Position numbers and translations under genes: made by a program. A stretch of DNA of 64,000 bases from Panicum virgatum. Lineage: Eukaryota > Streptophyta > Magnoliopsida > Poales > Poaceae. The notes under the pieces were generated by a model, which worked only from the letters and a program-made list of their open reading frames with translations, did no database searches and was not told the DNA's origin. Location: the NCBI RefSeq assembly GCF_016808335.1, contig NC_053143.1, forward strand, positions 50,499,441 to 50,563,440, read 5' to 3'. Of the stretch, positions 24,301-34,157 are shown piece after piece (position 1 is the stretch's first letter; every line of letters begins with the position of its first letter).

Positions 24301-25440
24301 GCTTTCCAAACCTTCTCTGACTGAATCTTTGATTTTATTCCAATGGATGACTCAACATTGTCATTGTTCAGTATTCTGCCATATACTTTCTTGCAGTCCC
24401 TTATGTACTGAACCTGAAAGATGTGCAATATGACAATTACTTCACTGAGTTTTTTTAATACAGTCATATCTTATATAGCATAAGAAACTGCAGGAGATGT
24501 CTAATGTGGTGTTCAGATCATTCCATCCAGTAGGAGTAACATCATGAATCAAGATGATTGTCTTCCTAAAGATGCATACCGGGTTAAGGCGATGGCAGTG
24601 CCAGATCCATTCACAATCAAGAGGGACAACCAAGGGTCCATCCACAATAGGAGCCTGAGTGTGCTTTGCAAGAAGGGGAAGCCAACAAGCTTTGTACCTA
24701 GCATAGCAGCAAAATAATACAAAGGGTCAACGAGTATACATCTCAGGACATGAATCAGAGCAGAATTGTTCTGTTTCCCGGAGCAGTAGAGGAATTTCCT
24801 AGTTTAAAAAAAATCAAATCACCAAACCATCAGTAATTCAACACGACACTGACTTTTATGTGACTGCATTTTCAACTAAATATCTCCAGGTAAGGCCAAA
24901 ACTACAAACAAGAGTATTTGCAATTGGTTTCAGGCTCTCAGCTATCTTCTGAATTCTACCCCCCCAAAATTGAAGCTCAGGCACCTGCATTCCTGCGGCA
25001 CTTTGTTATCTAACTAGCGATTTTCATCAAGACTGTTATTTTCCCAGACCAGAAGAAGAAATTTCACAATTAAGATTCCGGTTTCATCATTTTCCATCTC
25101 ATATTCTCATGATTCTCCCAGGGATTCATCTATTGATCATGATCCAGGCCCGACAAAGATGAACAGTTGACGACCTCGAGAAAAAGCATGAACCGTCCCT
25201 TGCGTTCTCCAACAGCCAAAAGCCAAGGGGGAGGAGAAATGATAAAATAAGGGAAAATTATTTCTCGCATCATCCGTACCTGCGTATGGCCCGGTCGAGC
25301 AGCGGGCCCTCATAGAGCCACCGGCGGCGGTCCACCGCCGCGAGGAACTCCAGCTGCCGCAGCGCCGCAGCGACGAGGTCCGCGCCGACGGGCACCCCCT
25401 CCTGCGCCGCCGCCCACCGCGCCGCCTGCTCCCCGTCCAT
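20238..25440 (-). CDS. Glycine-rich domain-containing protein (GRDP, DUF1399), eight exons, copy B
   Basis: Predicted exons: 25280-25440, 24580-24697, 24162-24413, 23526-23981, 22761-23287, 22026-22209, 21780-21935 and 20238-21698. All have GT-AG borders and compatible phases, giving 1104 aa. Residues 1-330 hold the DUF1399 region, with two related motifs: WIWHCHRLNP (about 84-93) and MWHTHQLHP (about 224-232). Residues about 330-480 look like a C2-type beta domain (VDIKNLP, GKVSIPLQHL). Residues about 720-1104 are a Cys/Gly tail with 13 CGSGCG clusters. Plant GRDPs (for example Arabidopsis GRDP1/GRDP2) act in stress, ABA and auxin responses; the biochemistry is unclear. The start is the first ATG, in a GC-rich first exon. 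The tail seems unusually long for the family. It is the intact member of the duplicated pair. Confidence 0.88.
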
Positions 25441-25713
25441 CTCCTCCTCCCGTCGCCGCCTGCGGAATCGATCACCACGAGGTCAACGGCAGGGTGGGTT
25501 ATCGCTCGGCCGCGATCATGGCGGACAAACGGGTTCTTGACTTATTTCCGGCGGCCGGAGAGATTGATAGGCGGAGTCCTAGACGGACACGGTCTCTGCG
25601 CCGTGGGCCCTTCGCCCTTGACTTTCAGGGTTCTTGACCCGTCAAGATTAGATTTTTTTTTCTTCGAAATATCACCCTAGACTTTATATTGTATTTGTCT
25701 CGAATTTATGTTG

Positions 25714-25993
25714 TTGAATCGTCGAGACTATAAGTGGCAAAAGTGTGATAGAGACGGAATCAACAGCGAATTCAGAAAGGTCTCTCTGTTTTATCATTTC
25801 GGAAAAGTTTTCAGAGTAGCAGTCTGAATCGAAGAGATGAAAAAAGTGAATTTGTGTTGAATCATCAGCTCATGTGGCAAAAGCGGGATAGAAACGGGAT
25901 TGAAATCAGAAAGATCTTTCTTTTTTCTCATTTCAGAAAAAAATCAAGAGTAGCAGTCTGAATCGAAGGGATGCATAAACTGAATTGCTACTG
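25714..25993. repeat. 140-bp imperfect tandem duplication
   Basis: Two units with period 140 (25714-25853 and 25854-25993). They share TTGAATC, GTGGCAAAAG, GATAGA, TCAGAAAG and AGCAGTCTGAATCGAAG in the same order. The duplication lies 300-550 bp upstream of the GRDP start codon, so it may fall in the promoter or 5' UTR. Confidence 0.75.
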
Positions 25994-26120
25994 CTAGTAC
26001 TCCTACATGCTAACTGAAAAGAGTGGTGGGAGCAAGAAGAACCTGAGAGACTGCAGGTGATAAAGAGCTCGAACTGTGAGAGAGAGTGGCAGCCCTGCTG
26101 CAGCTGTCTGTGGCCCTCCC

Positions 26121-26130
26121 TATTTATACA
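26121..26130 (-). promoter_or_regulatory. Candidate TATA box, possibly for GRDP copy B
   Basis: TGTATAAATA on the minus strand, followed downstream by CT/GA-rich sequence. The next gene in that direction is GRDP copy B (ATG at 25440), which would imply a long leader of about 650 bp. An unrelated or lost gene is possible. Confidence 0.3.
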
Positions 26131-26356
26131 GCCAGTAGGGGCAGTGGACACGCAATGACCTGAGAAAAAAATCGTAGATTAATGAACTCGAGTCTCAAAC
26201 TGCATCGCTTTCTTTTCTTAACCACCGCGAGAAACAAACAATGCCCATAGGTTAGCGTCACTGACAGAGCCGGATTAAAGCTTTGCGTGCAATGATCAAA
26301 AGGACTGACTTTCCAGCAGAAACCCTGTGCAAGTTACTCCTTTTGGAACTCTGATT

Positions 26357-26532
26357 CATAGTCACAGGGAACGTGGCTGCGTTCCACGTTCCGGAAACGC
26401 CGTTCCGGGAACGCCGTTCCGGGAACGGGAACAGAGAACATTTTCGTTCCCATAGTGTAAAAATCCATTCCAAATGCCGTTCCTCGTTCCCCATTCCGCG
26501 TTCCTCCATCCATCGTTCCGAGAACTTCGGTT
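26357..26532. mobile_element. Small GGAACG-rich element, copy 1
   Basis: About 176 bp, starting CATAGTCAC and ending near CTTCGGTT, dense in GGAACG and CGTTCC. It is flanked by AACTCTGATT at 26347-26356 and 26533-26542, which could be a 10-bp target duplication. A diverged copy in reverse orientation lies at 41149-41328. It looks like a non-autonomous DNA element; the superfamily is undetermined. Confidence 0.55.
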
Positions 26533-27963
26533 AACTCTGATTGAACTGCTCCTTGCAACACGGAAACCTCTAACAGAAAGCCGTGCTCGGTGGTGTCAGC
26601 TACTACCGGAATCTGGTGATCCGGGGCCGTTTTGCTAGCTTGCGCCGTGAAGCAAGCGGATGGGGACAGGGCAGTACAGCTTCACGTCACTTTGTCTCAG
26701 TACTTGTACTTTGCTTGACGCCTTCAAACGTCCGGTGGTGAGTTGTGACGCGCATGAACTCCACTGGTGGTACTCCGGTGACTGAAAATGCTTTGGGTCA
26801 CTGAAGAGGCCTGGAGAGTACATGGATATACTTTTCTTTAAGATGAGTTTTCTTGAAAAGATTTTTCTTTCCGAAGAGTACAGTAGGGAAAATTTAATCT
26901 TGCGAAGTCTTAGAGGTGGCTGTGCTGTTTTAATTTGCTTGCTAGTGTATTATGTCATATGCAGCTGCATAAGAAGAGGCACTGTACTAGACTGCAACCA
27001 TCTGCACACTGCAGCACGGGAGACCAGGCAGAGTTGGTCCACTTTGCTATATATAAGCACCTGCTGCATCAGGATCACAGCATTATTGTTATCTTGTCCA
27101 TCTAATAGTAAGTAACTCGAGCAAAGTCCCCTACTCAAAGGAACTGATATCATGCTGAATCACTGCACATTTGGAAAATACTCACACAAGCAAAATTGAT
27201 ATTTCAGTGACAGGGAGTCTCATCTTGTCTCCTTTTTTTTCTGGGGAATCTGCAAGCAATACTACCGTTCCTATGACATCCAATCATCCATGATCGATCG
27301 GTTCCACCTAACGCTGTCCCTCCTCCGTCAGATAGCACATCATCAGATGCAGTACGGTCGTACAAGCCATGGAGCTGCAGGTATCCGTGTAGTACTACTT
27401 ATACAGACTTGAAGGAATGTCCAGCTCGTACAAGGGCAGATAGGGAAGCTGACGAGCAAGAAAGTTGCCGGCCACCAGGTCACGGTTTTCGTCAGTTGCA
27501 TGACATTCAGAACGTCGTCCTGAATTTGTCGGGTGCAGCCACTGCGGAGCAGGATCATGGAAAAAGCATGCTGCAGGGGGGAAGAAGAATGCTATGTTCA
27601 CTAACAATTGCGACTATGCAATTTCGCCAAAAGATTTGTCTGTTTGGTTGTTGATGTAGCGCATGTTCCTTTAGGTTAAAATGTGGATAATATTACATGT
27701 TCATTCGGTTTTTTCGCGATCTGAGCACGTTTTTCATTAAGAGGTCACTGCATGTTAGTTCGTATCGCCGACAGATGGTCCAAACACAAAGCCACAGGAC
27801 AATACAATATGGACTGTACCAGTAGTAGCTGGTAGGCCACTGATCCGATCCGAGGCCGGCACCGGCAGTGAACCAGGGACAAACTAGATGCGTTTGCAGA
27901 GCAGCCTCTGACGAACCTTCAGCACTGAACCCTGCAGATGTTCGATTGCTCGTCCACCGGCGT

Positions 27964-28763
27964 TCAGTCTCGCGAGCCGGACTGGAGCAGGAAGAAGAGG
28001 GCGAGGCCGACGACGAGCCCCGACACGACCAGCGCCAGCGTCGGCGCCGGCGTCGCCACGCCGAAGTTCTGCGGCACCAAGTTGGGCGTTAGTTGCAAGC
28101 TTTTCGGCACGTACGTGTGCAGGAACCAGTCACTGGTCATGCGAATCTAAGCTAGCTAGCGACCTGGAGGAAGCCTTTGCCGGTGGCCACCTCGACGGAG
28201 ATCGCCGAGGCGAAGCCGACCATGGCGGCGCGGCCCAGCCACACGTCGGAGCCGCCGCCGCCCTGCTTCGCGCTCTGCTCGCACCGGATGGACAGCGGCC
28301 GGGCGGCCGCCCTGGAGGAGACGGCGCGCCTCTTGCCGGAGGTGACGCGCAGCGAAGACGCTGCTGCATTTTGGCACAATTTTCAGAAGCCACGAGTAGT
28401 ACAGTAAATCACTAAATTTTAACACCAGGTCAGACCATTTCAGTAGCCATGTTCAAAATGCATGCAACTCTTTCAGACAATCCAAAGAATGTTTTGTTTC
28501 GAAGAATCTTAAGACTCCGCAGCATTAGTTGAGTAACTACACTAGATCTCAAAAAACCTACAATTAGCACACACAAGATGCCCTCATAATCCACGATTAA
28601 CGACGCCTGAATTAAGGTAAATCAGCGCCGTCTAATTCCATGGCTACCAAGCTTGGAATCAAAACAGAGCTGCGCATACAGTACCACGGCCGGACATGCA
28701 GGAGAAGGACGGCGCCGCGGCGGCAGCCACCGGAGATGCGCGGAGGACGGCGAACAGCGCCAT
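27964..28763 (-). CDS. Chloroplast two-helix LHC-like protein (stress-enhanced protein type), three exons
   Basis: Predicted exons: 28685-28763, 28164-28363 and 27964-28068, giving about 127 aa (126 with the alternative acceptor). Residues 1-26 and part of exon 2 form an Ala/Ser/Arg-rich transit peptide. DVWLGRAAMVGFASAISVEV is a chlorophyll-binding first helix of the LHC superfamily, carrying the GRAAMVGF signature. After NFGVATPAPT a second hydrophobic helix (LALVVSGLVVGLALFFLL) ends near the C terminus. Two-helix LHC relatives (SEP/LIL proteins) sit in the thylakoid and are linked to photoprotection under high light. The exon 2 acceptor is CAGCAG, so a one-residue alternative is possible. 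A Copia element lies 155 bp upstream of the ATG. The exact family member is uncertain. Confidence 0.82.
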
Positions 28764-28918
28764 GGGATATGGTTGGGACCGGAGCCGCTCGCTCTCTTCC
28801 TCCTCCTCCTCTGCTGTTGAACGAATGAATCCTCGCCGCGTCTGCTCGGAGCTGCTCGTGTGTGCTCGTTTTTGTCTGCAGGGTGGGAGCGCAGGACAGG
28901 AGCCAGCCGAGGTGAGTG

Positions 28919-29272
28919 TGTTATATTGTGATCCAAATTCTGATGGGAGAGTGTTGGAATTTGGGCTTGACCCATTAAGGCCCATGTGGTGCAAACTTTT
29001 AATCCCACATTGCTAGTAGAAGTTGAGGAGACCACGTGACTCTCCTATATATCTAACCCATAGGCTTCACCGGAGAATATCAATCCTATTATTTCTCTTG
29101 TAAGCCGCCGCTAGGCGTTGTACACAAACACCCGATATAGTGAAGTTCTTGCTGGCTGGCGCCCGTGGTTTTTACCCTTCGCATTGGAGGGGTTTTCCAC
29201 GTTAAATCTTCGTGTCTTTCTGCGGTTTGATCTTTCTATTTTTCATCGTTTTGTTCGCCGTCGCTTCTAACA
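28919..29272 (+). repeat. 5' LTR of the Copia element
   Basis: 354 bp from TGTTATATTG to CTTCTAACA. A TATA-like CCTATATATC at about 29042-29051 is the probable promoter. Its left edge is 155 bp from the start codon of the divergently oriented LHC-like gene. Confidence 0.95.
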
Positions 29273-29274
29273 AG

Positions 29275-29287
29275 TGGTATCAGAGCC
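29275..29287 (+). other. Primer binding site of the Copia element
   Basis: TGGTATCAGAGCC, two bases after the 5' LTR. It is complementary to the 3' end of initiator tRNA-Met, as in most plant Copia elements. Confidence 0.92.
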
Positions 29288-29310
29288 AGGTTTCAAGTTT
29301 GAGTTTCGTG

Positions 29311-32300
29311 ATGGCGTCGATGAAGTATGATCTACCGATGTTGGACTACAAGACAAGGTTCTCGCTGTGGCAAGTCAAGATGAGAGCTATTCTGGCGCAA
29401 ACCAATGATCTTGATGAGGCGCTGGAAAAATTCGGGAAGAAAAAGAAGGATGAGTGGACCGATGAGGAGAAGCGCAAGGACCGTAAGGCTCTTTCTCTTA
29501 TTCAGCTTCATCTATCTAATGATATTCTACAAGAAGTGCTGCAGGAAAAGACTGCTGCAGAATTGTGGCTAAAACTGGAATCGATCTGCATGTCGAAGGA
29601 TCTTACCAGTAAATTGCATATGAAGTTGAAGCTGTACACGCTTAAGATGCAGGAGGGTGATTCGGTGATGGGTCACCTATCTGTCTTCAAGGAGATCGTT
29701 GCTGACCTAGGGTCGATGGAGGTTAAGTATGAAGATGAGGACTTAGATCTTCTTTTATTATGCTCTTTGCCAAGTTCTTATGCAAGTTTCCGTGACACCA
29801 TACTATTAAGCCGTGATGAACTAACCCTTGCGGAAGTTTGTGAGGCACTCCAGTCTAAGGAGAAGATGAAAGGCATGGTGCAGACAGATGGCTCGTCCTC
29901 TAGGGGCGACGCTTTGCATGTCAGAGGCAGATCAGAGCAAAGATCCTCAAGTGATAACAACGATCGTGGCAAGAGCAATGACGGTAGAGGCCGCTCCCAG
30001 TCCAAAGGTCCCAAGAAGAAATTCTGTAAGTATTGCAAGAAGAAATCTCATATGATTGAGGATTGCTGGAAATTGCAGAATAAGGAGAAGAAGAAAAATA
30101 AATCTGATGGTAAGGCTAGTGTTGCTTCTGCTGGTGAAAACTCTGAGTCAGATTGTTTGGTTGTCTTTGCTGATTGTGTTGCTGGTCATGATGAGTGGAT
30201 TCTTGATTCTGCATGTTCTTTTCATATCTGCACTAATAGAGATTGGTTCAGTTCCTATGAGTCTTTGCAGAACGGTGATTTTGTGCGCATGGGAGATGAT
30301 AACCCGTGTGAGATTATTGGCATTGGCTCTGTTCAGATCAAGACCCATGATGGCATGATTCGCATACTGAAGAATGTAAGGCACATACCAGGGATGAAAA
30401 GAAATCTGATCTCGTTGAGCACACTTGATAAAGAAGGACTCAAATACACCGGTTCAGGTGGAGTTGTGAAGGTATCTAAAGGTTCTCTTGTATGTTTGCT
30501 GGGTGATCTCAATCCTTCAAATTTATATGTTCTCAGAGGTTGTACTTTGCATGGTTCTGTTTCTGCTGCTAATGTTGCTAATGCTGAACCTAGTAAGACT
30601 GACCTTTGGCATATGCGTCTTGGACACATGAGTGAACTCGGTATGGCAGAATTGATGAAGAGAAACCTGCTGGATGGCTGCATTCTGAGTGGCAAGAAGT
30701 TCTGTGAGCATTGTGTATTTGGTAAGCATAAGAGGGTCAAATTCAATACCTCTGTTCATACCACAAAAGGTACACTTGATTATGTTCATGCTGATTTGTG
30801 GGGTCCTTCACGTAAGCCTTCATATGGTGGTGCTCGTTATATGCTTACCATTATTGATGATTACTCTAGAAGAGTCTGGCCTTATTTTCTGAAAAGCAAA
30901 GATGATACTTTTGCTGCTTTTATAGAATGGAAAGTTATGATAGAAAGGCAAACTGAGAAGAAGGTCAAGGTGCTTCGAACTGATAATGGTGGAGAGTTCT
31001 GTTCGGATGCTTTTGATGATTATTGCAGAAAAGAAGGCATTGTTAGGCATCACACCATACCATACACTCCTCAGCAGAATGGTGTGGCCGAGCGTATGAA
31101 CAGGACTATCATCTCGAAGGCTCGTTGCATGCTGTCCAATGCCCATATGAACAAGCGTTTTTGGGCTGAGGCTGTTAATACAGCATGTTATTTGATCAAC
31201 AGATCGCCTTCTATTCCACTCAACAAGAAGACTCCTATTGAGGTATGGTCTGGTACACCTGCAGATTATTCACACTTGAGAGTTTTTGGCTGCACTTCTT
31301 ATGCTCATGTTGATAATGGAAAATTAGAGCCTAGAGCTATTAAATGTCTGTTTCTTGGTTATGGTTCGGGAGTCAAAGGATATAAATTGTGGAATCCTGA
31401 AACTAGAAAGACTTTTATGAGCAGAAGTGTTGTTTTCAATGAATCTGTGATGTTTACTGACAGTTTGTCCACAGATGATGCTTTAGTTGAGAAATTGCAG
31501 TCACAAGTTAGTGTGCAGGTGGAGCTTATGGATGACCAGGAAAATGAAGTTGTTGGTAATGATGTTTCAGATAGTGTTCCTGATACTGTTCAGCACTCAC
31601 CTCCAGTTTCACAGTCTGATTTGCAGCATGAGGAGGATGTAGATTTACCTATTGCTCTTCGCAGATCAAAGAGGAGTTGTGGACCTCCAAACCGTTTAAT
31701 TGAGGAGTGTAATCTGACTTATTATGCTTTGAGTTGTGCTGAACAGGTGGAGGATGCTAGTGAGCCAGCAACATATTCTGAAGCCATTGATTCAGTTGAT
31801 AAGGAGAAGTGGATCTCAGCTATGCATGAGGAGATGCAGTCTCTTGAGAAGAATGGCACATGGGAGATTGTAAGCTTGCCTGAGAAAAAGAAGACTGTTC
31901 GCTGCAAATGGGTCTTCAAGAGAAAGGAGGGTTTGTCTTCTAGTGAGCCTCCAAGATTTAAGGCAAGGTTAGTTGCAAAAGGTTTCAGTCAGATTCCTGG
32001 TGTTGACTATAATGATGTGTTCTCTCCAGTTGTGAAGCATAGCTCAATTCGGACTTTCTTTAGTATTGTTGCTATGCATGATCTTGAGCTTGAGCAGTTA
32101 GATGTGAAGACTGCATTTTTACATGGAGAGCTTGAGGAGGAAATTTACATGGATCAGTCAGAAGGATTCATAGTGCCAAGCAAAGAGAATTATGTTTGCA
32201 AATTAAAGAAATCCTTGTATGGTTTGAAACAGTCTCCTCGTCAGTGGTATAAGAGGTTTGATTCATTTATGTTGTTACATGGTTTTAAAAGATCTGAATA

Positions 32301-33318
32301 TGATAGCTGTGTTTACATTAAGATTGTTGAGGAATCATCTATATACTTGCTGTTATATGTTGATGACATGCTTATTGCTGCCAAGAGCAGAAAAGAAATC
32401 ACTACAGTAAAGAAATTGTTGAGTAGTGAATTTGATATGAAGGATCTTGGTGTTGCTAAAAAAATTCTAGGTATGGAGATTACTAGAGACAGAAAATCTG
32501 GTTTATTATTTCTTAGTCAGCATAATTACATTAACAAGGTTCTTCAGCGTTTCAATATGCATGATTCAAAGCCAGTTAGTACTCCTATTGCACCTCACTT
32601 TAAATTGTCAGCTGCTCAGTGCCCTAGTTCTGAGGAGGATGTTGAATACATGTCAAAAGTCCCATATTCTAGTGCTGTTGGTTCTTTGATGTATGCCATG
32701 GTTTGCTCTCGCCCAGATTTATCATATGCTATGAGTTTGGTTAGCAGATACATGTCTAATCCTGGTAAAGAACACTGGAAGGCAGTTCAGTGGATTTTCA
32801 GGTACCTCAGAGGAACAGCAGATTCTTGTTTGAAGTTTGGGAGAACTGATCAGGGACTCATTGGTTATGTGGATTCAGATTATGCTGCTGATTTGGATAG
32901 GCGCAGGTCACTCACAGGTTATGTGTTCACTGTTAGCAGTTGTGCTGTGAGTTGGAAGGCTACTTTGCAGCCTGTTGTTGCTATGTCTACCACAGAAGCA
33001 GAATATATGGCTATTGCTGAAGCGTGCAAGGAGGCAGTTTGGCTGAAAGGTTTGTTTACTGAGCTGTGTGGAGTTGGTTCTTGCATTGATCTATTCTGTG
33101 ACAGTCAAAGTGCTATTTGCCTCACTAAAGATCAGATGTTTCATGAAAGGACAAAGCATATTGATGTCAAGTACCATTATGTTCGTGATGTTATTTCACA
33201 AGGTAAATTAAAGGTATGCAAGATCAGTACTCATGATAATCCAGCTGATATGACGACTAAACCAGTTCCTGTAGCTAAGTTTGACCTTTGCTCAAGCTTA
33301 GTTGGTTTGACAGTTTAG
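29311..33318 (+). CDS. Copia Gag-Pol polyprotein, intact (1335 aa)
   Basis: One open frame. I place the start at the ATG at 29311 after the primer site; the frame upstream runs through the LTR. Domains: Gag with a CCHC knuckle ([14 protein letters not shown], about residue 239); aspartic protease DSACSFHI (about 299); pre-integrase LWHMRLGH; integrase with HADLWGP (D495), TDNGGEF (D558) and AERMN (E594), giving D-x35-E spacing; reverse transcriptase YVDD at 1016-1019; RNase H with DSDYAAD and EAEYMA. No stop or frameshift is visible, so the element could be autonomous. It encodes self-replication of the retrotransposon and has no link to the neighbouring genes. Confidence 0.95.
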   Translation: MASMKYDLPMLDYKTRFSLWQVKMRAILAQTNDLDEALEKFGKKKKDEWTDEEKRKDRKALSLIQLHLSNDILQEVLQEKTAAELWLKLESICMSKDLTSKLHMKLKLYTLKMQEGDSVMGHLSVFKEIVADLGSMEVKYEDEDLDLLLLCSLPSSYASFRDTILLSRDELTLAEVCEALQSKEKMKGMVQTDGSSSRGDALHVRGRSEQRSSSDNNDRGKSNDGRGRSQSKGPKKKFCKYCKKKSHMIEDCWKLQNKEKKKNKSDGKASVASAGENSESDCLVVFADCVAGHDEWILDSACSFHICTNRDWFSSYESLQNGDFVRMGDDNPCEIIGIGSVQIKTHDGMIRILKNVRHIPGMKRNLISLSTLDKEGLKYTGSGGVVKVSKGSLVCLLGDLNPSNLYVLRGCTLHGSVSAANVANAEPSKTDLWHMRLGHMSELGMAELMKRNLLDGCILSGKKFCEHCVFGKHKRVKFNTSVHTTKGTLDYVHADLWGPSRKPSYGGARYMLTIIDDYSRRVWPYFLKSKDDTFAAFIEWKVMIERQTEKKVKVLRTDNGGEFCSDAFDDYCRKEGIVRHHTIPYTPQQNGVAERMNRTIISKARCMLSNAHMNKRFWAEAVNTACYLINRSPSIPLNKKTPIEVWSGTPADYSHLRVFGCTSYAHVDNGKLEPRAIKCLFLGYGSGVKGYKLWNPETRKTFMSRSVVFNESVMFTDSLSTDDALVEKLQSQVSVQVELMDDQENEVVGNDVSDSVPDTVQHSPPVSQSDLQHEEDVDLPIALRRSKRSCGPPNRLIEECNLTYYALSCAEQVEDASEPATYSEAIDSVDKEKWISAMHEEMQSLEKNGTWEIVSLPEKKKTVRCKWVFKRKEGLSSSEPPRFKARLVAKGFSQIPGVDYNDVFSPVVKHSSIRTFFSIVAMHDLELEQLDVKTAFLHGELEEEIYMDQSEGFIVPSKENYVCKLKKSLYGLKQSPRQWYKRFDSFMLLHGFKRSEYDSCVYIKIVEESSIYLLLYVDDMLIAAKSRKEITTVKKLLSSEFDMKDLGVAKKILGMEITRDRKSGLLFLSQHNYINKVLQRFNMHDSKPVSTPIAPHFKLSAAQCPSSEEDVEYMSKVPYSSAVGSLMYAMVCSRPDLSYAMSLVSRYMSNPGKEHWKAVQWIFRYLRGTADSCLKFGRTDQGLIGYVDSDYAADLDRRRSLTGYVFTVSSCAVSWKATLQPVVAMSTTEAEYMAIAEACKEAVWLKGLFTELCGVGSCIDLFCDSQSAICLTKDQMFHERTKHIDVKYHYVRDVISQGKLKVCKISTHDNPADMTTKPVPVAKFDLCSSLVGLTV

Positions 33319-33404
33319 CCCAAGAGGCTATTTGGCGCCAGAAGTTCTGTTCTTTGTTGTGTTCAGGTGATGATTTTGATATGCTACAAGAAGGAATTTG
33401 TCTC

Positions 33405-33415
33405 AAGGTGGAGTA
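33405..33415 (+). other. Probable polypurine tract of the Copia element
   Basis: Purine-rich AAGGTGGAGTA directly before the 3' LTR, the expected plus-strand primer site, although two T residues interrupt it. Confidence 0.6.
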
Positions 33416-33769
33416 TGTTATATTGTGATCCAAATTCTGATGGGAGAGTGTTGGAATTTGGGCTTGGCCCATTAAGGCCCATGTGGTGCAAACTTTTAAT
33501 CCCACATTGCTAGTAGAAGTTGAGGAGACCACGTGACTCTCCTATATATCTAACCCATAGGATTCACCGGAGAATATCAATCCTATTATTCCTCTTGTAA
33601 GCCGCCGCTAGGCGTTGTACACAAACACCCGATATAGTGAAGTTCTTGCTGGCTGGCGCCCGTGGTTTTTACCCTTCGCATTGGAGGGGTTTTCCACGTT
33701 AAATCTTCGTGTCTTTCTACGGTTTGATCTTTCTATTTTTCATCGTTTTGTTCGCCGTCGCTTCTAACA
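33416..33769 (+). repeat. 3' LTR of the Copia element
   Basis: 354 bp, identical to the 5' LTR except for four substitutions (A/G in GCTTGRCCC, C/A in CATAGGMTTC, T/C in TTATTYCTC, G/A in TTTCTRCGG). It is followed by the GAGTG target duplication. Confidence 0.95.
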
Positions 33770-34069
33770 GAGTGGCCGTCGGGTGGCCGACGTGGCCGCC
33801 TGGGTTGAAAAGGAGCCCTTCGTTTATGTGGGCCAGAGCCGTCCATGTTGCAGGCTTGAAAAGGCCTGCCTGGCAAGAAGCCCACCCAGTCCATCCATTA
33901 GAGGCTCCGGGCTACTCGTAGCACATTTTAACTTTGCTCTTATATATTTTTAGCTTAAAATTATAAAGATTAGAGTCCGATTCTTTGATTATCTGAGTTA
34001 AATTTTAAAAATAATCTCTATATATCTTTCGAAAGATTTTTAGCAATACATCTTACACCGTTTGAGATC

Positions 34070-34157
34070 CATGTAATATTACTGAGAGAGGCTAAGAACA
34101 TGTCTAGAGAATTCATGTAATATTACTGAGAGAGGCTAAGAACATGTCTAGAGAGAG
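34070..34157. repeat. 44-bp tandem duplication
   Basis: CATGTAATATTACTGAGAGA and the following bases to TCTAGAGA occur at 34070 and again at 34114. The two units match for about 41 bases and differ only at the end, so the duplication is recent. Confidence 0.9.

Larger units (their letters stand above)
25441..27963. other. Intergenic region between GRDP and the LHC-like gene
   Basis: It contains the probable upstream region of GRDP copy B (minus strand), a 140-bp tandem duplication (25714-25993), a TATA-like site (26121-26130) and a small GGAACG-rich element (26357-26532). A TATATATAAG motif near 27048 on the plus strand has no open frame after it. Short open frames here (for example 26822-27115) have no recognisable similarity. 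Confidence 0.5.
28919..33769 (+). mobile_element. Intact Ty1-copia retrotransposon with GAGTG target duplication
   Basis: 4851 bp, with 354-bp LTRs (TG...CA) at both ends, GAGTG at 28914-28918 and 33770-33774, a tRNA-Met-type primer site and a single uninterrupted polyprotein. The two LTRs differ by four substitutions and no indels in my comparison, about 1.1%. At the usual grass LTR rate of 1.3e-8 per site per year this implies roughly 0.4 million years. Motif order protease-integrase-RT-RNase H defines Copia; a Tork/Tnt1-like lineage is likely but not proven. Confidence 0.97.

Noticed and set aside
27048..27057. TATATATAAG as a promoter
   Set aside because: No open frame or splice pattern follows within a reasonable distance.
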